Positions 26,087 to 35,107 of a DNA stretch of 64,000 nucleotides are shown one piece after another; positions within the stretch are counted from its first letter, which is position 1; every line of letters begins with the position of its first letter. Under the pieces are notes generated by a model. That model was not told the DNA's origin, searched no databases, and worked only from the letters and a program-made list of their open reading frames with translations. The translations under genes were made by a program, and so were the position numbers. Source of the DNA: an uncultured Pelagibacteraceae bacterium (GTDB taxonomy: Bacteria > Pseudomonadota > Alphaproteobacteria > Pelagibacterales > Pelagibacteraceae); the NCBI GenBank assembly GCA_902624185.1, contig CACNWU010000002.1, positions 54,962 through 118,961 on the forward strand. The letters are read 5' to 3'.

Positions 26087-26573
26087 TGCAACTTTTTGGG
26101 TAGCGGTTTCTTTCTTAATATTTTTCGGAGGTCTTATTTATTTAAAGATTCCACAAAAAATTAATCAAATTTTGAATGGACTAATTTTAGAGATTAAAAA
26201 AGAAATTGATGAAAGTGAAAAACTAAGAACAGAAGCAAAAACTTTGCTAGATAATGCTCAAAATAAATTGGACTCTGCTCGTTTAGTTAGTAAAGAAATT
26301 TTAGATCAAGCTAAAAAAGATAGTGATAAACTTATAATAGAACTTAACGATAAATTTCATAAATCGTCTGAAATAAAAAAAAATCTTGCTGAAAATAAAA
26401 TAAGCCAAATGAAAGAGGCAGCAATTAAAGAAATCAGAGATGCATCAATTAAAATCGCTGTGGATTCTGTGAAAAAAATTATCACAACTTCAGTCGATAA
26501 ATCAAAACTTGATACATTATTTCAAAAAAATTTAGATGAAACCAAAGAAGAGCTAAAAAAAATTAACTCATAA
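26076..26573 (+). CDS. atpF: F0F1 ATP synthase subunit b
   Basis: Second peripheral-stalk subunit, ~165 aa. It starts MTIDATFWVAVSFLIFFGGLIYL (membrane anchor), then a long Lys/Glu-rich amphipathic helix. The track begins 13 codons earlier at 26037, but ATG at 26076 has GGGGGT-like purines ~9 nt upstream and places the anchor at the N-terminus as in the family. Ends 39 nt before crtI. Confidence 0.93.
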   Translation: MTIDATFWVAVSFLIFFGGLIYLKIPQKINQILNGLILEIKKEIDESEKLRTEAKTLLDNAQNKLDSARLVSKEILDQAKKDSDKLIIELNDKFHKSSEIKKNLAENKISQMKEAAIKEIRDASIKIAVDSVKKIITTSVDKSKLDTLFQKNLDETKEELKKINS

Positions 26574-26612
26574 TACGCTTACAATTTTTCTAAAAAACTA
26601 TAAATTATCTGA

Positions 26613-28073
26613 ATGAATTCTGTTGTAATAGGTTCTGGATTTGGTGGAATAGCTGCTGCTTTACGCCTAAGGGCTAAAAATCATGAGGTTACTTTGATTG
26701 AAAAACACCCTGATCTTGGTGGAAGGGCTAGAGTATTTAAGAAAAATGGATTTATCTATGATGGGGGTCCAACAGTTATTACAGCACCTTATTTAATTAA
26801 TGAATTATTTGAATTATTTAAGAAAAATCCAAAAGATTATATTGAACTTTCACCTCTTAAAGTTTGGTATCAATTCGTTTTTGAGGATAATTCAAAATTT
26901 AATTATTCAGGAAATGAAGAAGAGATGAAAAGACAAATTGGAGAGATAAACAAAAATGATATTAAAGGATATGAAAAATTAGTTAACTTTACAGAAAAAA
27001 TTTTTGATAAAGGTTTTACTGAACTTGCTGATGTTCCATTTGACAAACCTTTTGTCATGATGCAACAATTGCCATCTTTGTTAAGGCTTAAAAGTTATAA
27101 ATCAGTTTATTCTTTAGTTTCCTCGTATATAGAGAATGAAAAGTTGAGAAGAATGCTAAGCATGCACCCTCTTCTTGTTGGTGGAAATCCTTTTACTACA
27201 ACTTCTATTTATGGACTAATTTTATATTTAGAGAAAAAATGGGGTATTCATTATTCTATGGGGGGAACTGGTAATATCATAAAAGGTCTTGAAAAATTAA
27301 TGAATGAGGTGGGTATAAAAATATTAAAAAACAGTGAAGTAACAAAAATTATTTCTAATAATAATGAAATAACTGGTGTTCAACTAAATAATGAAATTAA
27401 TATAAAGACCAACAATGTTATTTGTAATGCAGATCCACCAGCTGTTTATGAAAAAATGTTAAATGGAAATTCAAACAAATCTTTTTTATTTAAATGGAAA
27501 AAAAATAGAATGGAATATTCTATGGGGCTGTTTGTTTATTATTTTGGAACAAAAAAAACTTACGATAATGTGGAACACCATACAATAAAATTTGGCAATA
27601 AATACAAGGAACATCTTGATGATATATTTGAACATAAAAAATTAAATAATGATATAAGCTATTATCTGCATAGACCTTCGGCTACTGACAAGTCTATGGC
27701 TCCTAAAGGAAATGATTGTTTTTATGTCCTTGTTCCAGTTCCCAATAATCAGTCAAAAATTGATTGGTCTATTGAGGGTGTGAAAATGAAAAACTTAGTA
27801 ATTGATAAAATGGAAAGAGATTTAATGCCAAATCTTAGGGAAAATATTGTTGAGGATTTTTTTTTAACACCAGATTACTTTGAAAAAGATCTAAATACCA
27901 AATATGGTTCGGGATTTTCAATCCAACCAAAATTTTCACAATCAGCTTATTTTAGGTTTCATAATAAATCCGAAATATATAACGGACTTTATTTTGTTGG
28001 GGCCGGTACTCATCCTGGTGCTGGAGTACCAGGGGTTCTCTCTTCAGCGAAAGTATTAGATAAAATTTTGTAA
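26613..28073 (+). CDS. crtI: Phytoene desaturase
   Basis: FAD enzyme that desaturates phytoene to lycopene. The 486-aa protein has GSGFGGIAAALRLRAKNHEVTLIEKHPDLGGRA (dinucleotide fold), YDGGPTVITAP, and the C-terminal CrtI signature GLYFVGAGTHPGAGVPGVLSSAKV. First gene of crtI-crtB-crtY-blh, which converts geranylgeranyl diphosphate to retinal. The 39-nt gap from atpF has a weak TTACAA/TATAAA pair with poor spacing, so read-through from the F0 genes is equally possible. crtE is not in the window. Confidence 0.95.
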   Translation: MNSVVIGSGFGGIAAALRLRAKNHEVTLIEKHPDLGGRARVFKKNGFIYDGGPTVITAPYLINELFELFKKNPKDYIELSPLKVWYQFVFEDNSKFNYSGNEEEMKRQIGEINKNDIKGYEKLVNFTEKIFDKGFTELADVPFDKPFVMMQQLPSLLRLKSYKSVYSLVSSYIENEKLRRMLSMHPLLVGGNPFTTTSIYGLILYLEKKWGIHYSMGGTGNIIKGLEKLMNEVGIKILKNSEVTKIISNNNEITGVQLNNEINIKTNNVICNADPPAVYEKMLNGNSNKSFLFKWKKNRMEYSMGLFVYYFGTKKTYDNVEHHTIKFGNKYKEHLDDIFEHKKLNNDISYYLHRPSATDKSMAPKGNDCFYVLVPVPNNQSKIDWSIEGVKMKNLVIDKMERDLMPNLRENIVEDFFLTPDYFEKDLNTKYGSGFSIQPKFSQSAYFRFHNKSEIYNGLYFVGAGTHPGAGVPGVLSSAKVLDKIL

Positions 28074-28924
28074 TGCCAAATAAAAATTATTTGTCGATTT
28101 ACGCAAAGTCATTTAATTGGGCAGGTTTTTTTTTACCTAAAAAAACATATCAGAAATGTTCAGCTTTATATGATTTTTGTAGAGTTATTGACAATATAGC
28201 GGATGAGAATGAAGAAATAGAAGTCAAAGAAAAAAAATTTAATAAATTTGTCGATAATTTCAATCAAAAAAACTTTAATGATAATATTATTAAAAATATG
28301 TGGGGACTTATTGAGGAATTCAATATCTCTTTAAAAATAGTCAATGATTTATTAGATGGTATAAAATCAGATATTAGAGAAAAAGTGAAATTAAATTCAA
28401 AGAAAGAGCTATTAATTTACTCTTATAGAGTTGCTGGGACTGTAGGATTAATGATGGCAAAAATTTTAAAAGTAAGTAAAAAAAGCTCTCTAATGTCTGC
28501 AATTGATCTTGGTATCGCGATGCAACTTACGAACATATCAAGAGATGTAATTGAGGACTCAAAAGTAAATAGATCTTATATTAATGAAAATTTTGAAGAA
28601 ATTTCCTCAACCATAAATCTTGCTGATACTTTTTATGAAAATTCATTTTATTCTATAAAAGATATACCAATGAGTTTTCGTTTTTCAATTTTAGTTGCGA
28701 GAAGAGTTTATAGAAAAATAGGCTACAAAATAATTAATAAAAAAACATTAGAAAATTATAAAAATTCAGGCAAAATATACGTCTCAAGTATCGAAAAGGG
28801 GCTAGAGACTTTTCTATCAATTTTTGACTTAATTAAGCTATCAGTTACCTATAAAAATGACGATCAAATCCAACACGATCATTTTTTAATTAATGAAGAA
28901 ATAAATTTAGATGAAAGAATTTGA
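28073..28924 (+). CDS. crtB: Phytoene synthase
   Basis: Condenses two geranylgeranyl diphosphates to phytoene. The 283-aa trans-prenyl synthase has aspartate motif 1 DFCRVIDNIADE, motif 2 NISRDVIED, and the YRVAGTVGLMMAKIL helix. Both metal-binding motifs are intact. It starts on the last base of crtI (TAATG) and overlaps crtY by 14 nt, so the three genes are translationally coupled. Confidence 0.95.
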   Translation: MPNKNYLSIYAKSFNWAGFFLPKKTYQKCSALYDFCRVIDNIADENEEIEVKEKKFNKFVDNFNQKNFNDNIIKNMWGLIEEFNISLKIVNDLLDGIKSDIREKVKLNSKKELLIYSYRVAGTVGLMMAKILKVSKKSSLMSAIDLGIAMQLTNISRDVIEDSKVNRSYINENFEEISSTINLADTFYENSFYSIKDIPMSFRFSILVARRVYRKIGYKIINKKTLENYKNSGKIYVSSIEKGLETFLSIFDLIKLSVTYKNDDQIQHDHFLINEEINLDERI

Positions 28925-29978
28925 TTATATTATTATTGGAGGTGGTTGCGCAGGATTATCACTTGCTTATGAATTAGAAATTCATGAAAAATTAAAAAAT
29001 AAAACTTTAGCAATAATTGAACCAAGAGCAGAATATAAAAGAGATAAAACTTGGTCTTTTTGGAAAATGTCTTCTCATAATTTTGAAGATTGTATAAAAA
29101 AAAGTTGGAATAATTTTACCATAAATATTCCTGAATTAACTAACCATCTTCAATGTGAAAATTATCCATATCAAAGTGTAGATAGTGCCCTATTTTATAA
29201 AAAGATAAATTCAAAATTAAAAGAAAATAAAAACATAGTTTTTTTTAAAAATTTAAAGGAAATAAATAAAAAAGATTCCTTCATTTTTAACAGTGTTCCA
29301 TCAATAAAAAAAGACCACAATAATCTTTGGCAACATTTTTGCGGTGTTGAAATCGAGACTAAACATAATTTTTTTGATGAAGAAATTTTTAACCTTATGG
29401 ATTTTGACTGCGAACAAAGAGAAAGTGTTCATTTCTTTTACACTCTACCCTACTCAAAAAATAAAGCCCTGATAGAAACGACTTGGTTATCAAAAATGAA
29501 TGATAATTCTCAAAAAGATTATGACAATCAAATAAAAGGTTATATTGAAAATCATTTAAATTTAAAAAATTATAAAATTACTTATAAAGAGGAAGGTGCT
29601 ATTCCACTTTTCTATCCATCTTATAAAAAAGAAAAAAATATAATTAATATTGGGACTGCTGGAGGTATGACGAGATTAAGTACTGGTTACACTTTTTTAA
29701 ATATTCAAGAACACAGCAAATACATAAGAAAAAATATTGATAATATATTTAATACTAAGAAATATGAAATAAATAAAAAATATCAATATTTAGATGAGGT
29801 GTTTCTTCGTGTTCTCGATAAACATCCTGAAAAAATGCCAGGTATATTTTTTAAAATGTTTAAGGCTTCACCAAAGACTGTTATAAAATTTTTATCTAAC
29901 AAAAGTAATTTTATGGAGGACTTGGCTATAATTTTAAAAATGCCAAAACTTATATTTTTTAAAGCTTTATTTTATTAA
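28911..29978 (+). CDS. crtY: Lycopene beta-cyclase
   Basis: Cyclises both ends of lycopene to beta-carotene. The 355-aa protein is of the CrtY flavoprotein type: DYIIIGGGCAGLSLAYEL at the N-terminus, DKTWSFWK, HFFYTLPYSKNKALIETTWL, and GTAGGMTRLSTGYTFLNIQEHS, close to the catalytic and FAD region of the family. Between crtB and blh. No crtZ/crtW follow, so the product is beta-carotene for cleavage rather than xanthophyll. Confidence 0.93.
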   Translation: MKEFDYIIIGGGCAGLSLAYELEIHEKLKNKTLAIIEPRAEYKRDKTWSFWKMSSHNFEDCIKKSWNNFTINIPELTNHLQCENYPYQSVDSALFYKKINSKLKENKNIVFFKNLKEINKKDSFIFNSVPSIKKDHNNLWQHFCGVEIETKHNFFDEEIFNLMDFDCEQRESVHFFYTLPYSKNKALIETTWLSKMNDNSQKDYDNQIKGYIENHLNLKNYKITYKEEGAIPLFYPSYKKEKNIINIGTAGGMTRLSTGYTFLNIQEHSKYIRKNIDNIFNTKKYEINKKYQYLDEVFLRVLDKHPEKMPGIFFKMFKASPKTVIKFLSNKSNFMEDLAIILKMPKLIFFKALFY

Positions 29979-29980
29979 TT

Positions 29981-30916
29981 ATGAAGATGCAAATAAAAAA
30001 AATTAATCTAAATCATTCTCTAATTTTTTTTTTATTTTGTAATATTTGTTCTTTCCTATTTTTGAACGCAGACAGTCCAATAATTTCACCATCAATCTGT
30101 TTAGTATTAATTTTAATTATAGGTGTATCACATGGCTCACTTGATCATATTAAAGGAAAAAAACTTCTCAAAATATTTCAATTACAAAATGTTTTAATTT
30201 TTTACTTAGCTTATCTTATATTAACAATATCAATAATAATTCTCTGGTTAATTATACCTGTAATTTCATTGATAATTTTTTTTATAGTAGCATCATTCCA
30301 TTTTGGAAAAGAAGATGCTCAGTTTTTAATTAATGAAAATTCATATTTAAATCAATTATTATTTTTTTTAAAAGGCTCTCTGATAATTTTGGCCCCAATG
30401 TATTTTCATTTTGATGAAACTATTTTTATATTTAAATTATTATTTATTGAAAATGAATTTTTTTTCGCAATTTTAAGTTTTATTGAAAGTAGTAAAATTT
30501 TAATTATTGGTATAATACTAAGTACTTTATCAAGTGTTTATTTATTTATTAAAAAATATGAATTAGTAAAATTCACTCTTTTTTTTGATTATTTTTCAAT
30601 TATAATTTTGAATTATTATTTTACACCATTATTGGCTTTTACAATTTATTTTTGCTTTCTTCACTCTACTAGACATATTATTTCATTAGCATTAGAGCTA
30701 GATCAAAAAAGCTTCAATAACGGTCTAATTATTTTCAGTAAAAAAGCAATTCCTTTGACTCTTCTTACTGCCGCATTTTGTTTAATTAGTCTTTATTTTT
30801 TGAATAATAATTATGATTTAGATAGCTCAATTCTAAAAGTAATATTTATAGGTTTGGCGTCTTTAACTTTTCCGCATATATTGCTCGAATATTTGATTGA
30901 AAGAAATGAAAAATAA
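29981..30916 (+). CDS. blh: Beta-carotene 15,15'-dioxygenase, Brp/Blh family (retinal synthesis)
   Basis: Integral-membrane iron enzyme that cleaves beta-carotene into two retinals, the chromophore of proteorhodopsin. The 311 aa show about eight hydrophobic helices and the His-containing motifs GVSHGSLDHIKG, ASFHFGKEDAQ, FLHSTRHIISLA and FPHILLEYL that bind iron in the family. No rhodopsin gene lies in the window, so the opsin must be elsewhere. Its end overlaps the ispH start by 11 nt. Confidence 0.93.
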   Translation: MKMQIKKINLNHSLIFFLFCNICSFLFLNADSPIISPSICLVLILIIGVSHGSLDHIKGKKLLKIFQLQNVLIFYLAYLILTISIIILWLIIPVISLIIFFIVASFHFGKEDAQFLINENSYLNQLLFFLKGSLIILAPMYFHFDETIFIFKLLFIENEFFFAILSFIESSKILIIGIILSTLSSVYLFIKKYELVKFTLFFDYFSIIILNYYFTPLLAFTIYFCFLHSTRHIISLALELDQKSFNNGLIIFSKKAIPLTLLTAAFCLISLYFLNNNYDLDSSILKVIFIGLASLTFPHILLEYLIERNEK

Positions 30917-31850
30917 ACAAATAAAAATTTTATTATCAGCGCCAAGAGGTTTTTGTGCAGGTGTTGAGAGGGCAATTGAAATTGTTGAAAAAGCTCTTAT
31001 AAAATATGGAGCACCTGTATATGTGCGTCATGAAATTGTTCACAATAAATTTGTTGTTGATGATTTAAAAAAAAAAGGTGCAATTTTTGTTGAGGAGCTT
31101 GAAGAAATTGATGACAAAACAAGACCAGTAATTTTTTCAGCTCATGGTGTTCCAAAAAAAATACCTGCTGAGGCTAAAAATTATAAAATGACATATGTGG
31201 ATGCTACCTGTCCACTTGTATCAAAAGTTCATCGAGAAGCAGAAAATCTTTATAAATCAGGTTTCCATCTAATTTTAATTGGTCATCAAAATCATCCAGA
31301 AGTAATAGGAACAATGGGGCAACTACCAAAAGGATCCATAGATCTTATTCAAAATGAAAAGGAAGCTATAAATTATAAATTTAATGAAAATAAAAATTTA
31401 GCATTTGTTACACAAACAACCTTATCTGTAGATGATACTAAAGATATAATAAATATTTTAAAAAAAAGATTTCCTAAAATTCGAGGACCACAAAAAGAGG
31501 ATATTTGTTATGCAACAACAAATAGACAACTGGCAGTAAAAAATATCGCTAAAAATTGTGATGTATTTTTTGTGATAGGAAGTAGAAATTCATCAAATTC
31601 TGTAAGACTTGTAGAGGTCGCAAAAAAATCTGGATGTTTGAATGCTCAACTTATTCATTCTCAAAGTGAAATACCATATGATCTTATAAAAAATTCAAAT
31701 ACTATTGGAATTTCGTCTGGCGCATCTGCACCTGAAGTATTAGTTGAAGGTTTTATAGAAAATTTAAGAAAAAAATTTACTGTTTCAATTGATGAGGTAG
31801 AAATAATCAAAGAAGATGTTGTTTTTAAAGTTCCTAAAAAATTAAATTAA
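30906..31850 (+). CDS. ispH: 4-hydroxy-3-methylbut-2-enyl diphosphate reductase
   Basis: Last MEP-pathway enzyme, producing IPP and DMAPP with a 4Fe-4S cluster. Cluster cysteines are in PRGFCAGVERA, VDATCPLVSKVH and DICYATTNRQ; HGV and GHQNHPE motifs supply substrate-binding His/Glu. The track begins with a TTG at 30897; ATG at 30906 (MKNKQIKILLSAPRGFC) is the better start. It supplies the C5 units used by the upstream carotenoid genes and directly follows blh. Confidence 0.96.
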   Translation: MKNKQIKILLSAPRGFCAGVERAIEIVEKALIKYGAPVYVRHEIVHNKFVVDDLKKKGAIFVEELEEIDDKTRPVIFSAHGVPKKIPAEAKNYKMTYVDATCPLVSKVHREAENLYKSGFHLILIGHQNHPEVIGTMGQLPKGSIDLIQNEKEAINYKFNENKNLAFVTQTTLSVDDTKDIINILKKRFPKIRGPQKEDICYATTNRQLAVKNIAKNCDVFFVIGSRNSSNSVRLVEVAKKSGCLNAQLIHSQSEIPYDLIKNSNTIGISSGASAPEVLVEGFIENLRKKFTVSIDEVEIIKEDVVFKVPKKLN

Positions 31851-32816
31851 ATGGCAGTTTATACTAAGATTAGTAAAAAAGAAATTTCTTCAATTAATAA
31901 GAAATTTAATATAGAAAATTTTATAAGTTTTAAAGGCATTAAACAAGGCATTGAAAACACAAATTATTTATTAAAATCTAAAAATAAAAAATTTATATTA
32001 ACTATTTTTGAAAAAAGAGTTTCTAAAAAAGAATTGCCTTTTTTTATGAAATTAATGGACAATCTATATAACTTTAAAATAAATTGTCCAAGGCCTCTCA
32101 AAAATAAAAACGGAAACTATCTTATTAAAATAAAAAATAAATCAGCTTGTATTGTTTCTTTTCTAGAGGGCAAAGATAAAAAAAAATTAAGTTTGAAGAA
32201 TTGTTTTGATATTGGAAAAATGGTTGCTCGAATTCATTTAAGTACCAAAAATATTCAACTTTATAGAAAAAATTCTATGGGTATTAGAAACCTCAACCCA
32301 TTATTAAATAGTATCAAATTTAAATCAAAAAAATTTATCAATATAGAAAAATTTTTAAAAAATAATTTTAAAGATATAAAAAAGAAGTGGCCAAGAGGAC
32401 TTCCTCGTGGAATAATTCATGGAGATCTGTTTATAGATAATATTTTTTTCAAAAATGATAAATTGTCAGGAGTCATTGATTTTTACTTTGCTGCTAATGA
32501 TTACTTTATGTATGAAATTGCAATATGTGTGAATGCATTATGTTTTGAAAAAAAAAATTCAAAATTTTTAATAAATAAAAGTAAAGTAAAAAATCTAATC
32601 AAAGGGTATGAAAGTATAAAAAAAATTTCAAATAAAGAAAAAAAATCGTTAAATATTTTATGTCGTGGAGCGGCAATGAGATATTTTTTAACACGACTTT
32701 ATGATTATACAAATACACCTAAAACAGCATTGATTAAGATTAAAGATCCAAGAGAATATTACCAAAAACTTGTAATGCATAATAATTTAGAAAATTATAA
32801 CGATTATTTAAAATAA
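31851..32816 (+). CDS. thrB: Homoserine kinase (ThrB, phosphotransferase-fold type)
   Basis: Phosphorylates homoserine for threonine synthesis. The 321-aa protein belongs to the aminoglycoside/choline-kinase fold group used by alphaproteobacteria, not the GHMP type: FKGIKQGIENTNYLL, catalytic IIHGDLFIDNIFF and metal-binding GVIDFYFAANDYFMYE. The following enzyme, thrC, is ~1 kb downstream on the opposite strand. Shares its last base with the rnhA start. Confidence 0.92.
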   Translation: MAVYTKISKKEISSINKKFNIENFISFKGIKQGIENTNYLLKSKNKKFILTIFEKRVSKKELPFFMKLMDNLYNFKINCPRPLKNKNGNYLIKIKNKSACIVSFLEGKDKKKLSLKNCFDIGKMVARIHLSTKNIQLYRKNSMGIRNLNPLLNSIKFKSKKFINIEKFLKNNFKDIKKKWPRGLPRGIIHGDLFIDNIFFKNDKLSGVIDFYFAANDYFMYEIAICVNALCFEKKNSKFLINKSKVKNLIKGYESIKKISNKEKKSLNILCRGAAMRYFLTRLYDYTNTPKTALIKIKDPREYYQKLVMHNNLENYNDYLK

Positions 32817-33238
32817 TGATTAAAATATATACTGACGGTTCATGTATTGGAAATCCAGGAAAAGGTGGTTGGGCAGCAATAATATTAAATGAGGGGAAAA
32901 AAACTGAAATTAAAGGTAATAAAAAAGATACTACAAATAATCAAATGGAGTTACTAGCACCCATAGAAGCTCTTAAAAAAATTCCCAAAGGTAGTAAAGT
33001 TCAAATTTTTACAGATTCTAAATATGTAAAGTCCGGAATAACAGAGTGGATACACAATTGGAAAAAAAATGGATGGAGAACTGCAAACAAAAAAGAAGTA
33101 AGCAATAAAGCACTTTGGACAGAATTAGATCTACTTAATAATGAATTTGAAATAAGTTGGAATTGGATAAAAGCCCATTCAACTGATGAATTAAATAACG
33201 AAGTCGATTTACTTGCAAGGTCAGCAGCTAATAATTAA
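32816..33238 (+). CDS. rnhA: Ribonuclease HI
   Basis: Degrades RNA in RNA-DNA hybrids and R-loops. The 140-aa protein has all four acidic catalytic residues in YTDGSCIGNPGKGGW, NNQMELLAPIEAL, FTDSKYVKSG and NNEVDLLARSAA, plus the basic-protrusion WIHNWKKNGWRTANKKEV. Normal length. Final gene of the 12.5 kb plus-strand run; 10 nt separate its end from the convergent peroxiredoxin end. Confidence 0.97.
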   Translation: MIKIYTDGSCIGNPGKGGWAAIILNEGKKTEIKGNKKDTTNNQMELLAPIEALKKIPKGSKVQIFTDSKYVKSGITEWIHNWKKNGWRTANKKEVSNKALWTELDLLNNEFEISWNWIKAHSTDELNNEVDLLARSAANN

Positions 33239-33248
33239 AGCGCACTGC

Positions 33249-33737
33249 TTATAGTAAATTATCTAATAAATTTTCCGCAGAGGTTAAATCACATTCTTTG
33301 GTTTCTTGTTCTTCATGAATATTAACAACTTTGAAATTTTCAATAACCATTAAATAACGATTTGATCTAATTCCCATTCCTTTTGCATTACGATCAATCT
33401 CTGCCCCAATTGCTTTCGTAAATGATAAATATGGATCAGATAACATTTCTATTTTATCTCCAGTATTATTGATTTCACCCCAGCCATTCATTACAAAAGG
33501 ATCATTTACTGATAAACAATATATATTTTCTATTCCTTTTGCTTTGATTTTATCTGCATTTGCTACAAAACCTGGTAAATGAAGTTTGGAGCAAGTTGAT
33601 GTAAATGCCCCAGGTAAGCCAAATAAAACGACTTTATCATTACCAATAATTTCTCTTAATTTACTTTTTTGAGGTTCTCCATCAACAAGTTGAAAAATCT
33701 CTGTATCTGGAAGTTGATCCTTTATTTTAAGTTTCAT
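33249..33737 (-). CDS. Peroxiredoxin, Prx5/AhpE-like redoxin
   Basis: Thiol peroxidase reducing H2O2 and organic peroxides in the cytosol. The 162-aa protein carries the Prx5 active site LPGAFTSTCSKLHLPGF with peroxidatic Cys49, and YCLSVNDPFVMNGWG. Cys73 and a Cys near residue 149 are candidates for resolving cysteine. The start overlaps the thrC stop (ATGA), so it is co-translated with thrC. Confidence 0.92.
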   Translation of the reverse strand: MKLKIKDQLPDTEIFQLVDGEPQKSKLREIIGNDKVVLFGLPGAFTSTCSKLHLPGFVANADKIKAKGIENIYCLSVNDPFVMNGWGEINNTGDKIEMLSDPYLSFTKAIGAEIDRNAKGMGIRSNRYLMVIENFKVVNIHEEQETKECDLTSAENLLDNLL

Positions 33738-35107
33738 ATGGAATTCATTACATATTTTTTAACTTTTTCAATATCATTTGATAGAAGATCAAATTTTTCT
33801 TTTCTGTCATTAACATATTCAAGACTATCTGGTAAATTTTCAGTTTTTGAGATTGCATCTTCTATTGCTTTTGGAAATTTGCACGGATGAGCAGTTGATA
33901 ATATAACGCAATTTTTTTTCAATCCTAATTTTCTTACAGCACCAATACCCACAGCTGTATGTGGATCAACAACTATCTGATGTTCATCATTAATAATTTT
34001 TATCATTTTAACAGTTTCGTTTTCATCAAGCATTTCAGATATAAAATCCTTTTTAATTTTATCTAAATCATTTTTATCAATTTTATAAGTATTATTTTTA
34101 ATTTTACTCATTACATCCTTTGTAACTTCTGAGTTACAATCTTTTACGTCATATAAAAGCCTTTCGAAGTTACTTGCTATCTGTATGTCCATACTTGGGG
34201 TATTTGTTTCCTCAACTTTCTTTTGACTATAATCGCCACCAGATATGGCTCTGTGCAGTATGTCATTTTTATTTGTAGCTACGATTAATTTATCAATTGG
34301 AAGACCTAGTTTTTTTGCTAAGTAACCAGCGTAAATATCGCCAAAGTTTCCTGTTGGAACAGAAAAGGATAGAGGTTGACCATCTCCAACTTTAAAATAA
34401 GCGTAAAAATAATAAACCGACTGAGCAACTATTCTTGCCCAATTAATTGAATTTACACCCGACATATTAATTGATTTAGAAAATTTTTCGTCATTAAACA
34501 TTGCTTTTACTAAATTTTGGCAGTCATCAAAATTGCCTTCTACTGCAATATTAAATACATTGCTCTCTTCATGTGTTGTCATTAATCTTCTTTGCACCGG
34601 TGAGATTTTATTATTAGGATGTAATACAAAAACATTTAAGTTACTTTTTCCTTTTAAAGCGTCTATTGCAGCTGCACCAGTATCACCTGAAGTTGCTACT
34701 ATTATATTAATTTTTTTTTGATCACGTCCTAAATGGTATTGATAAAAATTACCAATTAATTGCATTGCGATATCTTTAAAGGCAAGCGTTGGGCCATGAA
34801 ATAGTTCTAAAACTTTTAAATTTCCCAGATCTGAAATTTTTACAACATCATCACATCTGAAATTTGAGTATGATTTTGAAATCGAAGTGATCAAATCATC
34901 TTTAGACATGAAATTTCCTATAAATGGATAAATTATTTCAGCCGCTAAATCATTGTAACTAAGGTTTTTTAATTTATCTAATTCCTCTTTTTTAAATGGT
35001 TTGATTGATTGAGGCACAAATAGTCCCCCATCATCTGCTAAACCCTTGAGGAAAACATCTTTGAAAGTAAAGTTTTTCTGATTATTCCTTGTACTTATAT
35101 AATTCAT
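33734..35107 (-). CDS. thrC: Threonine synthase
   Basis: PLP enzyme converting O-phosphohomoserine to threonine. The 457-aa protein begins YISTRNNQKNFTFKDVFLKGLADDGGLF and has the PLP-lysine motif FHGPTLAFKDIAMQL, SGDTGAAAIDAL phosphate loop and VPTGNFGDIYAGYLAKKLG. Fungal/gram-negative (class II, ~450 aa) type. One base from surf1 and coupled to the peroxiredoxin gene. Confidence 0.96.
   Translation of the reverse strand: MNYISTRNNQKNFTFKDVFLKGLADDGGLFVPQSIKPFKKEELDKLKNLSYNDLAAEIIYPFIGNFMSKDDLITSISKSYSNFRCDDVVKISDLGNLKVLELFHGPTLAFKDIAMQLIGNFYQYHLGRDQKKINIIVATSGDTGAAAIDALKGKSNLNVFVLHPNNKISPVQRRLMTTHEESNVFNIAVEGNFDDCQNLVKAMFNDEKFSKSINMSGVNSINWARIVAQSVYYFYAYFKVGDGQPLSFSVPTGNFGDIYAGYLAKKLGLPIDKLIVATNKNDILHRAISGGDYSQKKVEETNTPSMDIQIASNFERLLYDVKDCNSEVTKDVMSKIKNNTYKIDKNDLDKIKKDFISEMLDENETVKMIKIINDEHQIVVDPHTAVGIGAVRKLGLKKNCVILSTAHPCKFPKAIEDAISKTENLPDSLEYVNDRKEKFDLLSNDIEKVKKYVMNSI

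Noticed and set aside
26579-26604. Promoter for crtI (TTACAA/TATAAA)
   Set aside because: The spacing is 14 nt and the boxes are ordinary in AT-rich DNA, so it is not strong enough to annotate.
33233-33256. Possible terminator hairpin between rnhA and the peroxiredoxin gene (AAGC-GCACT-GCTT)
   Set aside because: Only a 4-bp stem and no T run follow, so it is too weak to call.
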